59,569 nt of DNA from Herbaspirillum aquaticum. GTDB taxonomy: Bacteria > Pseudomonadota > Gammaproteobacteria > Burkholderiales > Burkholderiaceae_D. The DNA lies in contig NZ_NJGV01000016.1 in NCBI RefSeq assembly GCF_002213425.1, forward strand, positions 1 through 59,569, read 5' to 3'. The notes beneath the pieces were generated by a model. It was not told the DNA's origin and did no database searches. It saw nothing but the letters and a program-made list of their open reading frames with translations. This document shows positions 34,967-44,727 of this stretch, one piece after another. The translations under genes were made by a program, and so were the position numbers. Numbering within the stretch: the first letter of the stretch is position 1; each line of letters begins with the position of its first letter.

Positions 34967-36756
34967 TCGATTCCACCCAGGTAGGCTTCGATCACGGCGG
35001 GATGCCGCTGGATTTCTTGCGGTGTGCCTTCGGCGATCTTGGTGCCGAATTCCATCACCACGATGTGGTCGGTCAGTTCCATGACGAATTCCATGTCATG
35101 TTCCACCAGCAGGATGCTCATGCCATCGGCGCGCAACTCCTGCAGCACCTTGGAGAGGGCCTGCTTTTCCAGGTGGCGCAGCCCTGCGGCCGGTTCATCG
35201 AGCAACAGCAGCAGCGGATCGCAGCACAGGGCGCGGGCGATCTCCAGGATGCGTTGCTGGCCCAGTGCCAGGTTGCCAGCCTGCTCATGCATCAGGTGCT
35301 GCAGGCCGACGCGATGCAGGGCGCGTGCGGCTTCATCGAGCAGCGCCTGCTCTTCGGCGCGTTCCAGATGCAGCATGGCGTTGACCGTATTGCTGAGGAA
35401 GCCTTGCTGGCTGCGCATGTGCGCGCCCAGGGCCACGTTCTCCAGCACCGTCATGCCCGGCAGCAGCCGCACGTGCTGGAAGGTGCGGGCGATGCCCAGC
35501 CGTGCGATGGCGCGCGCCGGCAGTCCGGCGATGTCGCGACCGTTGAAGCTGACGCGTCCGCCGCTGGCATGCAGCAGGCCCGTGACCAGATTGAAGGTGG
35601 TCGATTTGCCCGCGCCATTGGGACCGATCAGCCCGACGATCTCGCCGGCCTTGACCTTGAAGGAGACGTCATTGACCGCCACCAGTCCACCGAAGCGCTT
35701 GTTGATCTGGTCCACCTCCAGCAGCGGCGCACCGCGTGCCGGGCCGTTGCGCTTGTCCATCGGCGCGGCCGTGGCCACCCGCAGTGGTGCCGGCGCGGCC
35801 GGGAAGGCACGCAGCCACAGCGCGCGTACCCAGGGCCAGAGGCCGCCGCGTGCGTATTTGAGCAACAGGATCAGGATCAGGCCGAAGACGATGCTTTCAT
35901 AACTGCCGCCATCGCCCAGCAGCGCCGGCAGCAGCACCTGCAACTGGTCCGACAGCAGTTTCAGTACCCCCGCGCCCAGCAGCGCACCCCAGATATGGGC
36001 AATGCCGCCGACCACCACGATGAAGAGATATTCGATGCCCATCGCCAGGCTGAAGGGCGAGGGATTGACGGTGCGCTGCATGTGCGCAAACAGCCATCCC
36101 GACACCGATGCCAGCAGCGCGGCAAAGACGAAGATGAGGATCTTGTAGCGTCCCGTATCCACGCCCATGGCCTCGGCCATCGAACGTCCACCCTTGAGGG
36201 CGCGGATGGCGCGGCCCGCGCGCGAATCCAGCAGGTTCAGCGAGACCCAGGCGGCGGCCAGCACGATGGCCCAGATCAGGTAATACAGGTGGCGTTCCTT
36301 GGCCAGGTCCAACCCCGCCAGTTGCAGCGCGGGGATGCCGGAGATGCCGTCATATTTGCCGAGGAAGTCCACCTTGCCGAACAGGAAGTACAGGCTGATA
36401 CCCCAGGCGATGGTGGCCAGCGGCAGGTAGTGGCCGGACATGCGCAGCGTGATGCGGCCCAGTACATAGGCCGAGACACCGGTGATGAGAAGGCCTACCG
36501 GCAGCGTCAGCCACGGCGACACGCCGTGCACGGTGGTCAGGTAGGAGGTGGTGTAGGCCCCCATGCCGACGAAGGCCGCCTGTCCGAACGAGGTCATGCC
36601 GCCGATGCCGGTCAGCAGCACCAGGCCGATGGCCACCAGCGCATACAGGCCGATGTAGTTGGCCTGGATCACCCAGAACTGCGGCGTGGGCAGGATGGGG
36701 AACAGCGCCAGCACGACCAGCAGCGCGTAGAGAGGGAGTCGTTTGTTCATCATCAT
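34963..36756 (-). CDS. livMG: LivM-LivG fusion: ABC permease joined to ATPase
   Basis: A 597-residue protein with two parts. Residues 1 to about 320 form a LivM permease with some nine membrane segments and [17 protein letters not shown]. After a Pro/Ala-rich linker ([16 protein letters not shown]), residues about 348-597 form a LivG ATPase with [17 protein letters not shown] (a variant signature, LALGQQ in place of LSGGQ/LSYGQQ) and [11 protein letters not shown]. Such fusions occur in betaproteobacterial aromatic-acid Liv systems and fix a 1:1 ratio. It overlaps livH by 4 bases upstream and livF by 4 bases downstream. The second Liv system in this window has the two parts separate. Confidence 0.92.
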   Translation of the reverse strand: MMMNKRLPLYALLVVLALFPILPTPQFWVIQANYIGLYALVAIGLVLLTGIGGMTSFGQAAFVGMGAYTTSYLTTVHGVSPWLTLPVGLLITGVSAYVLGRITLRMSGHYLPLATIAWGISLYFLFGKVDFLGKYDGISGIPALQLAGLDLAKERHLYYLIWAIVLAAAWVSLNLLDSRAGRAIRALKGGRSMAEAMGVDTGRYKILIFVFAALLASVSGWLFAHMQRTVNPSPFSLAMGIEYLFIVVVGGIAHIWGALLGAGVLKLLSDQLQVLLPALLGDGGSYESIVFGLILILLLKYARGGLWPWVRALWLRAFPAAPAPLRVATAAPMDKRNGPARGAPLLEVDQINKRFGGLVAVNDVSFKVKAGEIVGLIGPNGAGKSTTFNLVTGLLHASGGRVSFNGRDIAGLPARAIARLGIARTFQHVRLLPGMTVLENVALGAHMRSQQGFLSNTVNAMLHLERAEEQALLDEAARALHRVGLQHLMHEQAGNLALGQQRILEIARALCCDPLLLLLDEPAAGLRHLEKQALSKVLQELRADGMSILLVEHDMEFVMELTDHIVVMEFGTKIAEGTPQEIQRHPAVIEAYLGGIE

Positions 36757-37793
36757 TCCTCATCCTCGTCATGCGCGGGTGTGACCAGCGAGCGCCACAG
36801 CAGGATCGGCAACAGCGCCAGGAACACGATCACCTCCTTGAAGTCGCTGGCCCAGAAGGAACTGAAGGATTCCAGCAAGCCCACCAGCAGCGCGCCCCCT
36901 GCGGCTGCCGGGAAACTCGCCAGCGCACCGATGGTGGCGGCGACGAATCCCTTCAGGCCGATCAGGAAACCCGAGTCATAAAAAATGGTGCTCATCGGGC
37001 CGATCAATACCCCCGACAGAGCACCGATAAACGCTGCGACGGCAAACGACAATTTGCCCGCCAGCGTCGTGGAGATTCCCATCAGCCGTGCGCCCAGGCG
37101 ATTGACCGCCGTGGCGCGCAGCGCCTTGCCATACAGCGTGCGCCCGGAGAACAGCCACAGTGCCACCAGCAGCGCGGCAGCCGCGACCACCACCACCACG
37201 GTCTGGGCGCTCAAGGTGAGCGCGGCGAGGTTCCAGCGTTCATCCCAGAAGGCCGGGGTACGGAAGCCCTCGGCCCCGAAGAACACCAGCCCCAGTCCGG
37301 TCATGGCCAGGTGGATGCCGACCGAGACGATCAGCAGCTGCAGCACGCTGGCATCGGCCATCGATTCATAGACCACCTGGTACATCAGCGGCCCGAGTGC
37401 GGTAATGAGCAGCAGGGTCAGCAGTACCTGCACCGGCAGCGCGAACTGCTGCGGCGCGGCCCACCAGACCAGTGCGGCGATGGCCAATGGCACGCCCAGC
37501 GTGCCCAGCAGGGTACGCGGCAACAGCGCGGCCTGGCCCGCGCGCAAGAGCTGTGCGGCCTGCATGCCGGCCGCGCACACGGCCAGTACCAGCAGCAGCC
37601 ACAGTGGGCCGGGGCGCTGGCCTTGTTGCAGCATGGCCAGGGTGAGCGCGCCATAGGCGACGAATTCCCCCTGGGGAATGAAGAGGATGCGGGTGACCGT
37701 GAAAACCAGCACCAGTGCAATGGCGATCAAGCCATAGACGATGCCGTTGGTCAGGCCATCCAGGGTCAGGATGGCGGCAATGGAGGAGTCCAT
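36753..37793 (-). CDS. livH: LivH-type ABC permease
   Basis: A 346-residue membrane protein with eight or more hydrophobic segments, starting [20 protein letters not shown], typical of Liv[18 protein letters not shown] and [20 protein letters not shown] are family blocks. It is longer than the usual 290-300 because of an extra hydrophobic stretch around residues 60-130. With LivMG and LivF it forms the inner-membrane importer for the substrate held by the binding protein encoded 87 bases upstream. Confidence 0.9.
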   Translation of the reverse strand: MDSSIAAILTLDGLTNGIVYGLIAIALVLVFTVTRILFIPQGEFVAYGALTLAMLQQGQRPGPLWLLLVLAVCAAGMQAAQLLRAGQAALLPRTLLGTLGVPLAIAALVWWAAPQQFALPVQVLLTLLLITALGPLMYQVVYESMADASVLQLLIVSVGIHLAMTGLGLVFFGAEGFRTPAFWDERWNLAALTLSAQTVVVVVAAAALLVALWLFSGRTLYGKALRATAVNRLGARLMGISTTLAGKLSFAVAAFIGALSGVLIGPMSTIFYDSGFLIGLKGFVAATIGALASFPAAAGGALLVGLLESFSSFWASDFKEVIVFLALLPILLWRSLVTPAHDEDEE

Positions 37794-37880
37794 GTTTCGG
37801 GTGTGGTGCAGAAAACGTCAGGCTGGAAAACGGCGGCGCAAGCTGGAGACCTCGCGCCGCCGCGCGGACAGGAGGGCGGA

Positions 37881-39026
37881 TTACGGATTGACCGCCTTCC
37901 AGTTGCCGTTCTGGATGGTCAGCATGATGCGCGCATCGTCACCCAGGCCGAAGTGATCCTTGGCCGAGTAGTTCAGCGTTCCCTGCGAGATCTGGATCGG
38001 GCCGGCGGTCTCCAGCGCTTCCTTCAAGGCGGCCCGGAAGGCGGGAGTGCCGGGTTTGGCTTTCTTCAGCGCCTCCGGGACTACCTTCTGCAGCACCAGT
38101 TGCGCATCGTAGGTATGGGCCGCGAAGAGGTTGCGCGTGCCTGCGCCAAACTGCTTCTCGTAACGCGTGACGAAATCCATGGCCAGCTTCTTGGAGGGAT
38201 TGCTGTCCGGCAGGGCTTCCGGCACCACGGCCGGGCCGGAGATGACGTAGGAACCTTCCACATCCTTGCCGCCCAGGCGGATCAGGTCGCGCGAGGCGGC
38301 GCTGTGGGTCTGGAAGATTTTGCCCTTGTAGCCGCGCTCGATGAGCGCCTTGTGCGGCATGGCCGCGCCGCTGCCCGAGGCCACCACCAGGACTGCATCC
38401 GGATTGGCGCTGACCACGCGCAGTGCTTGGGCGGTCACGCTGGTGTCGGCCCGCGAGAAACGTTCCACCGTGCCCATCTTCATGCCGGCGGCGGTGGCCA
38501 GGCGCTGTACTTCCTTGAGCCAGTTTTCACCATAGGAGTCGGAGTAGCCGAGGAAGCCGATGGTCTTCACGCCCATCTTCTTCATCTGGTCCACCACGCC
38601 ACCGGCCATGACGGCCGTGGATTGCGGCAGGCGGAAGGTCCAGGCGTCTTTTCCTTCAGCGGTCTCGATCGGGGAGATGGCCAGCTGCACCGTCTGTGAT
38701 TCCAGTGCCACGTCGGCTACGGCCAGCGTGGGCGGCACGGCGGCCGAACCGATGAGCAGGTCGACCTTGTCCTCGGCCACCAGGCGGCGCGCATTCTTGC
38801 TGGCCTGGGTGGGATCGGTGGCATCGTCCAGGATGATCATCTTGACCTTCTCGCCGCCGATAGTCTCGGGCCACAGCGCGAAGCCGTTCTTGGCCGGAAT
38901 GCCCAGGCCCGAGCCGGGGCCGGTCAGCGACATCACCACGCCGATGGTCAGTTCGGCCTGTGCGGCCCCTGCACAGGCCAGCATGGTGGCCAGTACGCCT
39001 GCCTTGATTGCCAATTTCGTTTTCAT
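37881..39026 (-). CDS. Periplasmic ABC substrate-binding protein (Liv type, aromatic-acid context)
   Basis: A 381-residue exported protein. The signal peptide (IKAGVLATMLACAGAAQA) precedes the mature start ELTIGVVMSLTGPGSGLG, typical of the LivJ/type I periplasmic binding fold. KTIGFLGYSDSYGENWLKEV lies at the hinge between lobes. Proteins of this group in hydroxycinnamate or phenylpropanoid clusters (CouP-like) bind p-coumarate, ferulate or related acids. The ATG at 39026 follows GGAGACGGAG. The longer frame upstream is unlikely. It is in the middle of the catabolic operon, upstream of its permease genes. Confidence 0.9.
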   Translation of the reverse strand: MKTKLAIKAGVLATMLACAGAAQAELTIGVVMSLTGPGSGLGIPAKNGFALWPETIGGEKVKMIILDDATDPTQASKNARRLVAEDKVDLLIGSAAVPPTLAVADVALESQTVQLAISPIETAEGKDAWTFRLPQSTAVMAGGVVDQMKKMGVKTIGFLGYSDSYGENWLKEVQRLATAAGMKMGTVERFSRADTSVTAQALRVVSANPDAVLVVASGSGAAMPHKALIERGYKGKIFQTHSAASRDLIRLGGKDVEGSYVISGPAVVPEALPDSNPSKKLAMDFVTRYEKQFGAGTRNLFAAHTYDAQLVLQKVVPEALKKAKPGTPAFRAALKEALETAGPIQISQGTLNYSAKDHFGLGDDARIMLTIQNGNWKAVNP

Positions 39027-39120
39027 CTCCGTCTCCTTTGTAATTTTCGTTCGAATGCTCGATGTGGGCGGATACGGCTTGCTGCCGCTTGTCGCCGCCT
39101 CTCGCCTGCTGCCGTATTGC

Positions 39121-39540
39121 TTAACTGCACATCTCCCTGATGTCTTCCGGAATCGGAATGGCCTTGATGCGCGCCGGATCTTCCGGATGGCGGATGGCGA
39201 AGACACGCACGTCGCGGCCTTCGCACAGCAGCTCGCCGTCGCGCTTGATCTCGTGCTTCATCACGAAGGTCTTGTCGTTCCATTCGACGATGGTGGAATG
39301 CACTTCGATGCGGTCGCCATAGGTGGCCGGACGCACGAAGCGCGAGCTGATGTCCACCACCGGTGTGCCGATGATGCCGCGCGTCTTTTCGGTATCGCGC
39401 CAGGGGGGCACGCCGCATTCATGGAAGAAGTTGCGCGAGGCGGCGTCATACCAGCGGAAGAAGTTGGGGAAATACACGATGCCGGCCGGATCGCAATCGC
39501 CGAATTCCACGCGCACCGGATGAATGATGGTCTTGCTCAT
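39121..39540 (-). CDS. 4-hydroxybenzoyl-CoA-type thioesterase
   Basis: A 139-residue hot-dog-fold protein. VEFGDCDPAGIVYFPNFFRW (residues 11-30) is the 4-hydroxybenzoyl-CoA thioesterase signature with catalytic Asp17. It hydrolyses an aroyl-CoA to the free acid. In this operon that would release vanillate or 4-hydroxybenzoate after side-chain shortening, which suits the vanAB genes further on. The ATG at 39540 has AGGAG just upstream. It lies 16 bases downstream of the SDR gene's stop. Confidence 0.92.
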   Translation of the reverse strand: MSKTIIHPVRVEFGDCDPAGIVYFPNFFRWYDAASRNFFHECGVPPWRDTEKTRGIIGTPVVDISSRFVRPATYGDRIEVHSTIVEWNDKTFVMKHEIKRDGELLCEGRDVRVFAIRHPEDPARIKAIPIPEDIREMCS

Positions 39541-39556
39541 GGATTCTCCTCGGTAC

Positions 39557-40321
39557 TCAACGCGGTGCCAGGCGCAATGCGCCATCGAGCCGGATCACTT
39601 CGCCGTTCAGCGATAGATTGGTGGCGATATGCAAGGCCAGCTGCGCATATTCCTCGGCCTTGCCCAGGCGTTTCGGGAAGGGAATGGACGAGGCCAGCGA
39701 CTGCTGCACTTCTTCCGGCAGCTTGTAGAGCAGGGGCGTGAGGAACAGGCCCGGCGCGATGGTCACCACGCGGATGCCGTGTTGCGCCAGGTCGCGTGCC
39801 AGCGGCAGGGTCATGGAGGTGATGCCTCCTTTGGAGGCCGCATAGCCGGCTTGCCCGACTTGACCGTCGAAGGCCGCTACCGAGGCGGTCGCCACGATCA
39901 CGCCGCGTTCGCCCTCGGCCAGCGGCTCGGCGGCAGCCATGCGGGCGGCCGCCAGGCGGATCACGTTGAATGTGCCGATCAGGTTGACGTTGACGATGCG
40001 GCTGAAATCCTCCAGCGGCATCGGGCTGCCATCCTTGCCGACCATACGCTTGGCGCCACCGATGCCGGCACAGTTGATGAGGATGCGCGGTGCGCCGTTG
40101 GTTTCTTGTGCCGAATCGAGGGCTGCGGTTACCGATGCGCTGTCGGTGATATCGCAGCGCACGGCGTGGCAGCGCAGTTCATCGGCCAGGGCCTGGGCGG
40201 CTTCCATGTTGACGTCCAGGATGGAAACCCGGGCACCGGCCTGGACCAGCTGGCGCACGGTCTCGGAACCGAGTCCGGAGGCGCCGCCCGTCACCAGGGC
40301 GGCTTGTCCTTGCAGTTGCAT
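39557..40321 (-). CDS. SDR-family 3-hydroxyacyl-CoA dehydrogenase
   Basis: A 254-residue short-chain dehydrogenase. TGGASGLGS (11-19) binds NAD, with Asp in VSILDVN selecting NAD over NADP. INCAGIGGA is the NAG motif, and GYAASKGG carries the catalytic Tyr-x3-Lys. The sequence resembles HSD17B10-type 3-hydroxyacyl-CoA dehydrogenases. It probably oxidises the 3-hydroxy-3-arylpropionyl-CoA made by the crotonase to the beta-keto thioester cut by the adjacent thiolase. Its start lies 27 bases after the thiolase stop. Confidence 0.9.
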   Translation of the reverse strand: MQLQGQAALVTGGASGLGSETVRQLVQAGARVSILDVNMEAAQALADELRCHAVRCDITDSASVTAALDSAQETNGAPRILINCAGIGGAKRMVGKDGSPMPLEDFSRIVNVNLIGTFNVIRLAAARMAAAEPLAEGERGVIVATASVAAFDGQVGQAGYAASKGGITSMTLPLARDLAQHGIRVVTIAPGLFLTPLLYKLPEEVQQSLASSIPFPKRLGKAEEYAQLALHIATNLSLNGEVIRLDGALRLAPR

Positions 40322-40348
40322 GAAGTGTGTCCTTGTCGAATGAGCGGC

Positions 40349-41602
40349 TCAGTGGGAGGCCGCAGGATTTTCCAGCAGCAGGGCAATGCCCTGGCCGCCG
40401 CCAATGCAGGCTGACGCCACGCAGTAGCGCGCACCCCGGCGATGCATTTCGCGCGCGGCCGTGATCGACAGGCGCACGCCGGTTGCGGCCAGGGGATGGC
40501 CCAGGGCGATGGCGCCGCCGTTGACGTTGAGCTTGTCGCGGTCGATCCCCAGCTCACGTTCCACCGCCACGATCTGCGCGCCTTGCGCTTCGTTGATCTC
40601 GAAGCAGCCGATGTCGGCCACCGTCAGGCCATTGCGTTCCAGCAGGGTGCGGATGGCCGGCACCGGGCCGATGCCCATGATCTCCGGTGGCACACCGGCC
40701 ACAGCAGCCGCGACCACGCGGGCCAGCGGCTGCTTGTCGTTGCGGCGCACGTAATCGCCCGAGGCGACGATGGTGGCGGCCGCCGCATCGACCAGCGCCG
40801 AGGAGTTTCCCCCGGTCTGCACCCCGTCCGGATAGAGCGTGCGCAGCTTGGCCAGCACCTCCACCGGTGAGGGGCGCGGATGGGTATCGGTGGCCGCTTC
40901 GCTGACCTTGCCTTGCAGCTTGATGTGGCGGTCGTTGTAGCCATCCAGGCGGAAGGTCTCGTTGACGACCGGGACGATCTCGCCTGCGTGGAAGCCGGCC
41001 GCCTGCGACTTGAGCGCGCGCTCGAAGGAATACGCGGCGTATTCGTCGACCTCGGCGCGGGTGATGCCATATTTTTTCGCCAGGTTCTCGGCGGTCTGCG
41101 GCATGGTGATGCCGGGGGCCGGATCGACCAGCGCTTCCCACATGTAGTCCTGGAATTCCACCGGTGCGCCCAGCTTGAAACCGGTGCGATGGCCGAAGGC
41201 CGCAATGGGATTGCGCGTCATCGATTCGCTGCCCACGATCAGCGCCGTCTCGGTGTAGCCACGTTCGATCTGGTCCCCTGCCTGACGGATCAGTTCGAAG
41301 CCGGTACCGCAGATGCGCTGGACCATGATGGCCGGCGTGGTGATGGGGACGCCGGCGTACAGGCCGATGTGGCGCGGCAGCATGTACTGGTAGGCATCGC
41401 CCGGCGCCATGTTGCCGGCCACCACCGAGCCGATGTCGGTCGCGGCGACGCCGGTGCGGGCCAGTACTTCGCGCGCCACCTTGATGCCCATGTCGGTGGG
41501 CGAGAGCTGGCTGAAGCTGGTGCAGTAATCCACCATCGGCGTACGTACGCCGCCGACGAGCCAGATGTCCTTGAAGCTGGAATAGAAAGCTGCTTGTGCC
41601 AT
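40349..41602 (-). CDS. Thiolase (beta-ketoacyl-CoA thiolase)
   Basis: A 417-residue thiolase. The nucleophile is in QRICGTGFEL (about residue 97), the His is in ALGHPLAATG, and the second Cys is in CIGGGQG. The usual NEAFA loop reads NEAQGAQ here, an unusual replacement that may open the pocket for an aromatic acyl group. It likely cleaves 3-keto-3-arylpropionyl-CoA to aroyl-CoA plus acetyl-CoA. It is clearly different from the PcaF thiolase at 50.4 kb (whose loop is NEAFA), so the two should have separate substrates. It lies 13 bases downstream of the CoA ligase stop. Confidence 0.88.
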   Translation of the reverse strand: MAQAAFYSSFKDIWLVGGVRTPMVDYCTSFSQLSPTDMGIKVAREVLARTGVAATDIGSVVAGNMAPGDAYQYMLPRHIGLYAGVPITTPAIMVQRICGTGFELIRQAGDQIERGYTETALIVGSESMTRNPIAAFGHRTGFKLGAPVEFQDYMWEALVDPAPGITMPQTAENLAKKYGITRAEVDEYAAYSFERALKSQAAGFHAGEIVPVVNETFRLDGYNDRHIKLQGKVSEAATDTHPRPSPVEVLAKLRTLYPDGVQTGGNSSALVDAAAATIVASGDYVRRNDKQPLARVVAAAVAGVPPEIMGIGPVPAIRTLLERNGLTVADIGCFEINEAQGAQIVAVERELGIDRDKLNVNGGAIALGHPLAATGVRLSITAAREMHRRGARYCVASACIGGGQGIALLLENPAASH

Positions 41603-41615
41603 GTCTGTTGCTTCC

Positions 41616-43478
41616 TCAGTGAGCGGGCGAGAGCGCGGGCTGCGCGGTCAGCAGGGCCGGATCGGTGCCGGCGTAGAGCGCCTCTACGAGGGCTGCGCGA
41701 TGGGTCAGCACGGCGCGTTGATTGATGGACCCCTTGTCGGTGATTTCGCCCCGGTCAAACGAGGGCGGATCGATCAGCACCAGCGCCCGCGTCACCCGGT
41801 TGGAGCTGCCGGTGGCATGGGTTTGCAGGCGTTCCAGCATGCCCTGGAAGAAGTCGCGCACCGGCGCCGCATGCAGCACCTCGGCGCGCGATGCATCGGC
41901 AGGCAGCTGCGCCAGCTGGCGGCAGCGCTCGATGTTGGGCACGATCAGCATGCCGACTTCATTGCGGTCCTGGCCGGTGATGACGGCATCCTGCAGGTAG
42001 GGCGCACCCTCGTGCGCAATCAGCGCGCGCAGCGGGCCGACGCTGACCCAGGTGCCGGTGTAGAGCTTGAAGTCTTCGGCCACGCGGCCATCGAACATGA
42101 AGCCGCGATCCGGATGGGCCGGGTCCAGCCAGCGCACCGCATCGCCCGAACGGAAGTAACCCTCTTCATCGAAAGCTTCGGCCGTCTGTTCCGGTGCACG
42201 CCAGTAACCCGGTGTGACGTTGGGGCCGCGATAGCGGATCTCGATCTTGTCGCCATTGGGGACCAGCTTGATTTCCATGCCCGGCGTCGGGATACCGATT
42301 TGCCCGGCCTGCACTTCCAGGTCGGCCACGAAGAGGGCCGAAGGCGAGGTCTCGGTCATGCCCAGGCCGCAGCACATCACGATGCGCTCGCCGCAGGTGG
42401 CTTCGGCGGTGGCATGCAGCTTGTCCCACACCGGTTGCGCCAGTGCGGCACCGGCATAGAACTGCATGCGCAGCCGGCTGTAGAATTTTTCGCGCAGGGC
42501 CTGGTCCTTCTCCAGCGCGTGGGCGATGCCTTCCCAGCCGACCGGCACGTTGAAATACACGGTCGGCGAAATCTCGTGCAGGTTGGCCAGGGTGGTGGCC
42601 AGGCCTTGTGGTGTGGGTTTGCCTTCGTCGATGTACATGGTGCCGCCGTTGTAGATCACGATGCCCACGTTGTGGTTGGCGCCGAAGGTGTGGTTCCAGG
42701 GCAGCCAGTCGATCAGGATGGGCGGCTCTTCGGCCAGGAAGGGGAAGGTCTGCACGATCATCTGCAGGTTGCTGCACATCATGCGCTGGGTGTTGATGAC
42801 CGCCTTGGGCATCTTGGTCGAGCCCGAGGTGAAGAGGAACTTGACGATGGTGTCCGGACCGGTGGCGGCATAGGCGCGCTCGACTTCGTCGCCCGCGCGG
42901 GTGGCTTCCAGTTCCGCATACAGCGTGCATTCGCGCCCGGCAGGCGGGGCTTCGGTGACGACGAATTCGATATCGGGTGCCACCGCATTGACGGCCGCGG
43001 CAAACTTCTCGCCATGCGCGGCAAAGATCAGGCCGGGCGTGAGCAACTGCACCGCGTGGCGCAGCTTGGCGTAGTCCTTGGAGAGTAGCGAATAGGCCGA
43101 CGAGACCGGCGCATACGGCACGCCCGCATAGTGACATCCCAGCACCAGCATGGCATGTTCGAGGTCGTTTTCGGACAGGATCAGCAGCGGGCGCTCGGCC
43201 GACAGGCCGCGCTGCAGCAGCGCCTGGCCGATGCGGCGCGCGCTTTGCAGGGCCTCTCCATAACTGATGCGGCGCCATTGGCCATCCTTGTCGCGGCGGG
43301 CCATGTAGGTGCGCTCGGGATCAACGGTAGCCCAGTGGATGAGCTTGTCGGTCAGGCGTGGAGGATAGTCGCCCAGCGGCTGCCGGGTCTTGACGATGGA
43401 GATGCCCCCGGCACCCGGCACGACGTCAACGCCGCCGATGCCGAACCTGAAGCTGCGATAGCGAGGAGGAGTGTTCAT
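41616..43478 (-). CDS. fcs: Feruloyl-CoA synthase / hydroxycinnamate-CoA ligase
   Basis: A 620-residue adenylate-forming enzyme. The P-loop is FLFTSGSTKMPKAV, core motif A5 is GLGMTETSPS, A7 is FRSGDAVRW, and A8 is DGRVAEDFKLYTGTWVS. The C-terminal lysine is in ITDKGSINQRAVL. The long N-terminal region and the FKLxTGTWV block are typical of feruloyl-CoA synthases of proteobacteria. The reaction is ferulate or p-coumarate + ATP + CoA to the acyl-CoA. It is second in the operon, behind the crotonase, and acts in the cytosol on acid imported by the linked Liv system. Confidence 0.92.
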   Translation of the reverse strand: MNTPPRYRSFRFGIGGVDVVPGAGGISIVKTRQPLGDYPPRLTDKLIHWATVDPERTYMARRDKDGQWRRISYGEALQSARRIGQALLQRGLSAERPLLILSENDLEHAMLVLGCHYAGVPYAPVSSAYSLLSKDYAKLRHAVQLLTPGLIFAAHGEKFAAAVNAVAPDIEFVVTEAPPAGRECTLYAELEATRAGDEVERAYAATGPDTIVKFLFTSGSTKMPKAVINTQRMMCSNLQMIVQTFPFLAEEPPILIDWLPWNHTFGANHNVGIVIYNGGTMYIDEGKPTPQGLATTLANLHEISPTVYFNVPVGWEGIAHALEKDQALREKFYSRLRMQFYAGAALAQPVWDKLHATAEATCGERIVMCCGLGMTETSPSALFVADLEVQAGQIGIPTPGMEIKLVPNGDKIEIRYRGPNVTPGYWRAPEQTAEAFDEEGYFRSGDAVRWLDPAHPDRGFMFDGRVAEDFKLYTGTWVSVGPLRALIAHEGAPYLQDAVITGQDRNEVGMLIVPNIERCRQLAQLPADASRAEVLHAAPVRDFFQGMLERLQTHATGSSNRVTRALVLIDPPSFDRGEITDKGSINQRAVLTHRAALVEALYAGTDPALLTAQPALSPAH

Positions 43479-43643
43479 ACATGTCTCTGTTGTGTCACCC
43501 GTCCGGTCGTGGCCGGGCAGGTGTGTTGTTGTGGTCTTGCGCTGTATTACTGACTTGCTGACTTGCTGGCCGCTGTGGTGGCTCTTGTCCGGCCATGGTG
43601 GGCCGATTCTTCTGCGATGCTTTGTACGGTTTTGCGGCCGTGA

Positions 43644-44438
43644 TCAGGCCGGCTTGACCTTGTTCTGCTTGTGATCGAGGAAGGCCGCCAGTCGGCCCTT
43701 GGTATCGGGATCACTGCCCGCTACCGCCGCCATGAGCGACTCGGTCATCAACCCATCCTGGATCGACTGGTCATGGATGCGCGGCAGCACGTGCATGATT
43801 CCGTAATTGGTCATGGGCGCATTGCGGGCGATGCGTTCGGCCAGCTCGCGCGCCTTGTCCAGCCCGGTGCCGGCGGCCACGCTGTACTGCGAGATGCCGG
43901 CCTGGTGCCCTTCTTCAGCTGTCAGCACGCGGCCGGTCAGCATCATGTCGGCCATGCGGGCCACGCCGATCAGGCGCGAGATGCGTACCGAACCGCCGCC
44001 ACCCACGTAGAGGCCGCGCTGTCCTTCCGGTAGGCCGTAGAAGGCGCTCGGTTCGGCCACGCGGATGTGTGCAGCGGAAGCCAGTTCCAGGCCGCCGCCG
44101 ATGACTGCGCCATGCAGTACCGCAATCACCGGCACGCGGCCGAAGGCGATCTGCTCGAAGGCCGCATGCCACATGCGCGAGTGATGCAGGGATTCGGTGG
44201 TGTCGCGTTCGCGCAGTTCGGAGAGGTCGAGACCGGCGCAGAAATGTTCGCCGATGCCATGGATGATGGCGACCTTCACACCTTCGGGCAGGTCTTCGAA
44301 ACAGTCGCGGATGGCACGCACCAGCGGATCGTTGAGGGCATTGCGTTTGGCGGCGCGGTTGAGCGCGATCTCGGCGATCGCGCCGTGAACTTGGATGTCG
44401 AGGAGGTCGCTGTGATGGTTCATGCTGTCTCTGGTCAT
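43644..44438 (-). CDS. Crotonase-family enoyl-CoA hydratase
   Basis: A 264-residue crotonase, first gene of the operon. HFCAGLDLSEL and AVIGGGLELA form the oxyanion hole with the first catalytic Glu. YGLPEGQRGLYVGGGG carries the second Glu, so a hydratase reaction is expected. In this operon it would hydrate the cinnamoyl-CoA double bond for beta-oxidation. A hydratase/lyase (Ech) giving vanillin is the alternative, but the adjacent dehydrogenase, thiolase and thioesterase favour the beta-oxidative route. Starts at 44438 or 44423 are both possible. The 165-base gap before fcs has no gene. Confidence 0.87.
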   Translation of the reverse strand: MTRDSMNHHSDLLDIQVHGAIAEIALNRAAKRNALNDPLVRAIRDCFEDLPEGVKVAIIHGIGEHFCAGLDLSELRERDTTESLHHSRMWHAAFEQIAFGRVPVIAVLHGAVIGGGLELASAAHIRVAEPSAFYGLPEGQRGLYVGGGGSVRISRLIGVARMADMMLTGRVLTAEEGHQAGISQYSVAAGTGLDKARELAERIARNAPMTNYGIMHVLPRIHDQSIQDGLMTESLMAAVAGSDPDTKGRLAAFLDHKQNKVKPA

Positions 44439-44460
44439 GCCGTGGTCGGTGTTTGAATTA

Positions 44461-44511
44461 GTTATAAGTTATAACGTGTATTCAGTATAAGTAAAGTGGA
44501 TGTAAACGCAA
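44461..44511 (-). promoter_or_regulatory. Promoter and candidate MarR operator of the hydroxycinnamate operon
   Basis: On the minus strand TTGCGT (44511-44506) and TATACT (44489-44484) are 16 bases apart and fit a sigma-70 promoter. Just downstream, GTTATA-agt-TATAAC (44461-44475) is a perfect dyad that is also a near-tandem repeat (AGTTATAAGTTATA). Its place over the transcript start suits repression by the operon's own MarR protein. The assignment of protein to site is inferred. Confidence 0.6.
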
Positions 44512-44674
44512 GCCCCATCCGCATTCCGGTTTGTGCGAACAAAGTAAAAGCGGGCGATAAACGAACAAAAAATGCGTGATGCAGCAGTACGGTAATTGCT
44601 GCGGCGCGTCGAAAAAATGACGTCGTCGTGACCGATGGCGCACCAGCCAGCGCGGCTGCCCGCACGCCAAAGAA

Positions 44675-44706
44675 AAACGCCGGTGTGCACTGCATCACCG
44701 GCGTTT
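44675..44706 (-). terminator. Rho-independent terminator of the binding-protein gene
   Basis: A perfect 11-base stem AAACGCCGGTG/CACCGGCGTTT with a 10-base loop lies 21 bases beyond the stop of the minus-strand binding-protein gene. On that strand it is followed by TTCTTT. Confidence 0.9.
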
Positions 44707-44727
44707 CCATGGCGTATCGGCAGGCGA

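Noticed and set aside
34927..36981. 684-residue open frame on the plus strand opposite livMG
   Set aside because: It is the antisense shadow of a high-GC gene. It is Gln/His/Arg-rich with no family features, while the minus strand encodes a clear permease-ATPase.
36771..38699. 642-residue plus-strand frame opposite livH and the binding protein
   Set aside because: It has antisense composition, no motif and no ribosome site; both opposite genes are certain.
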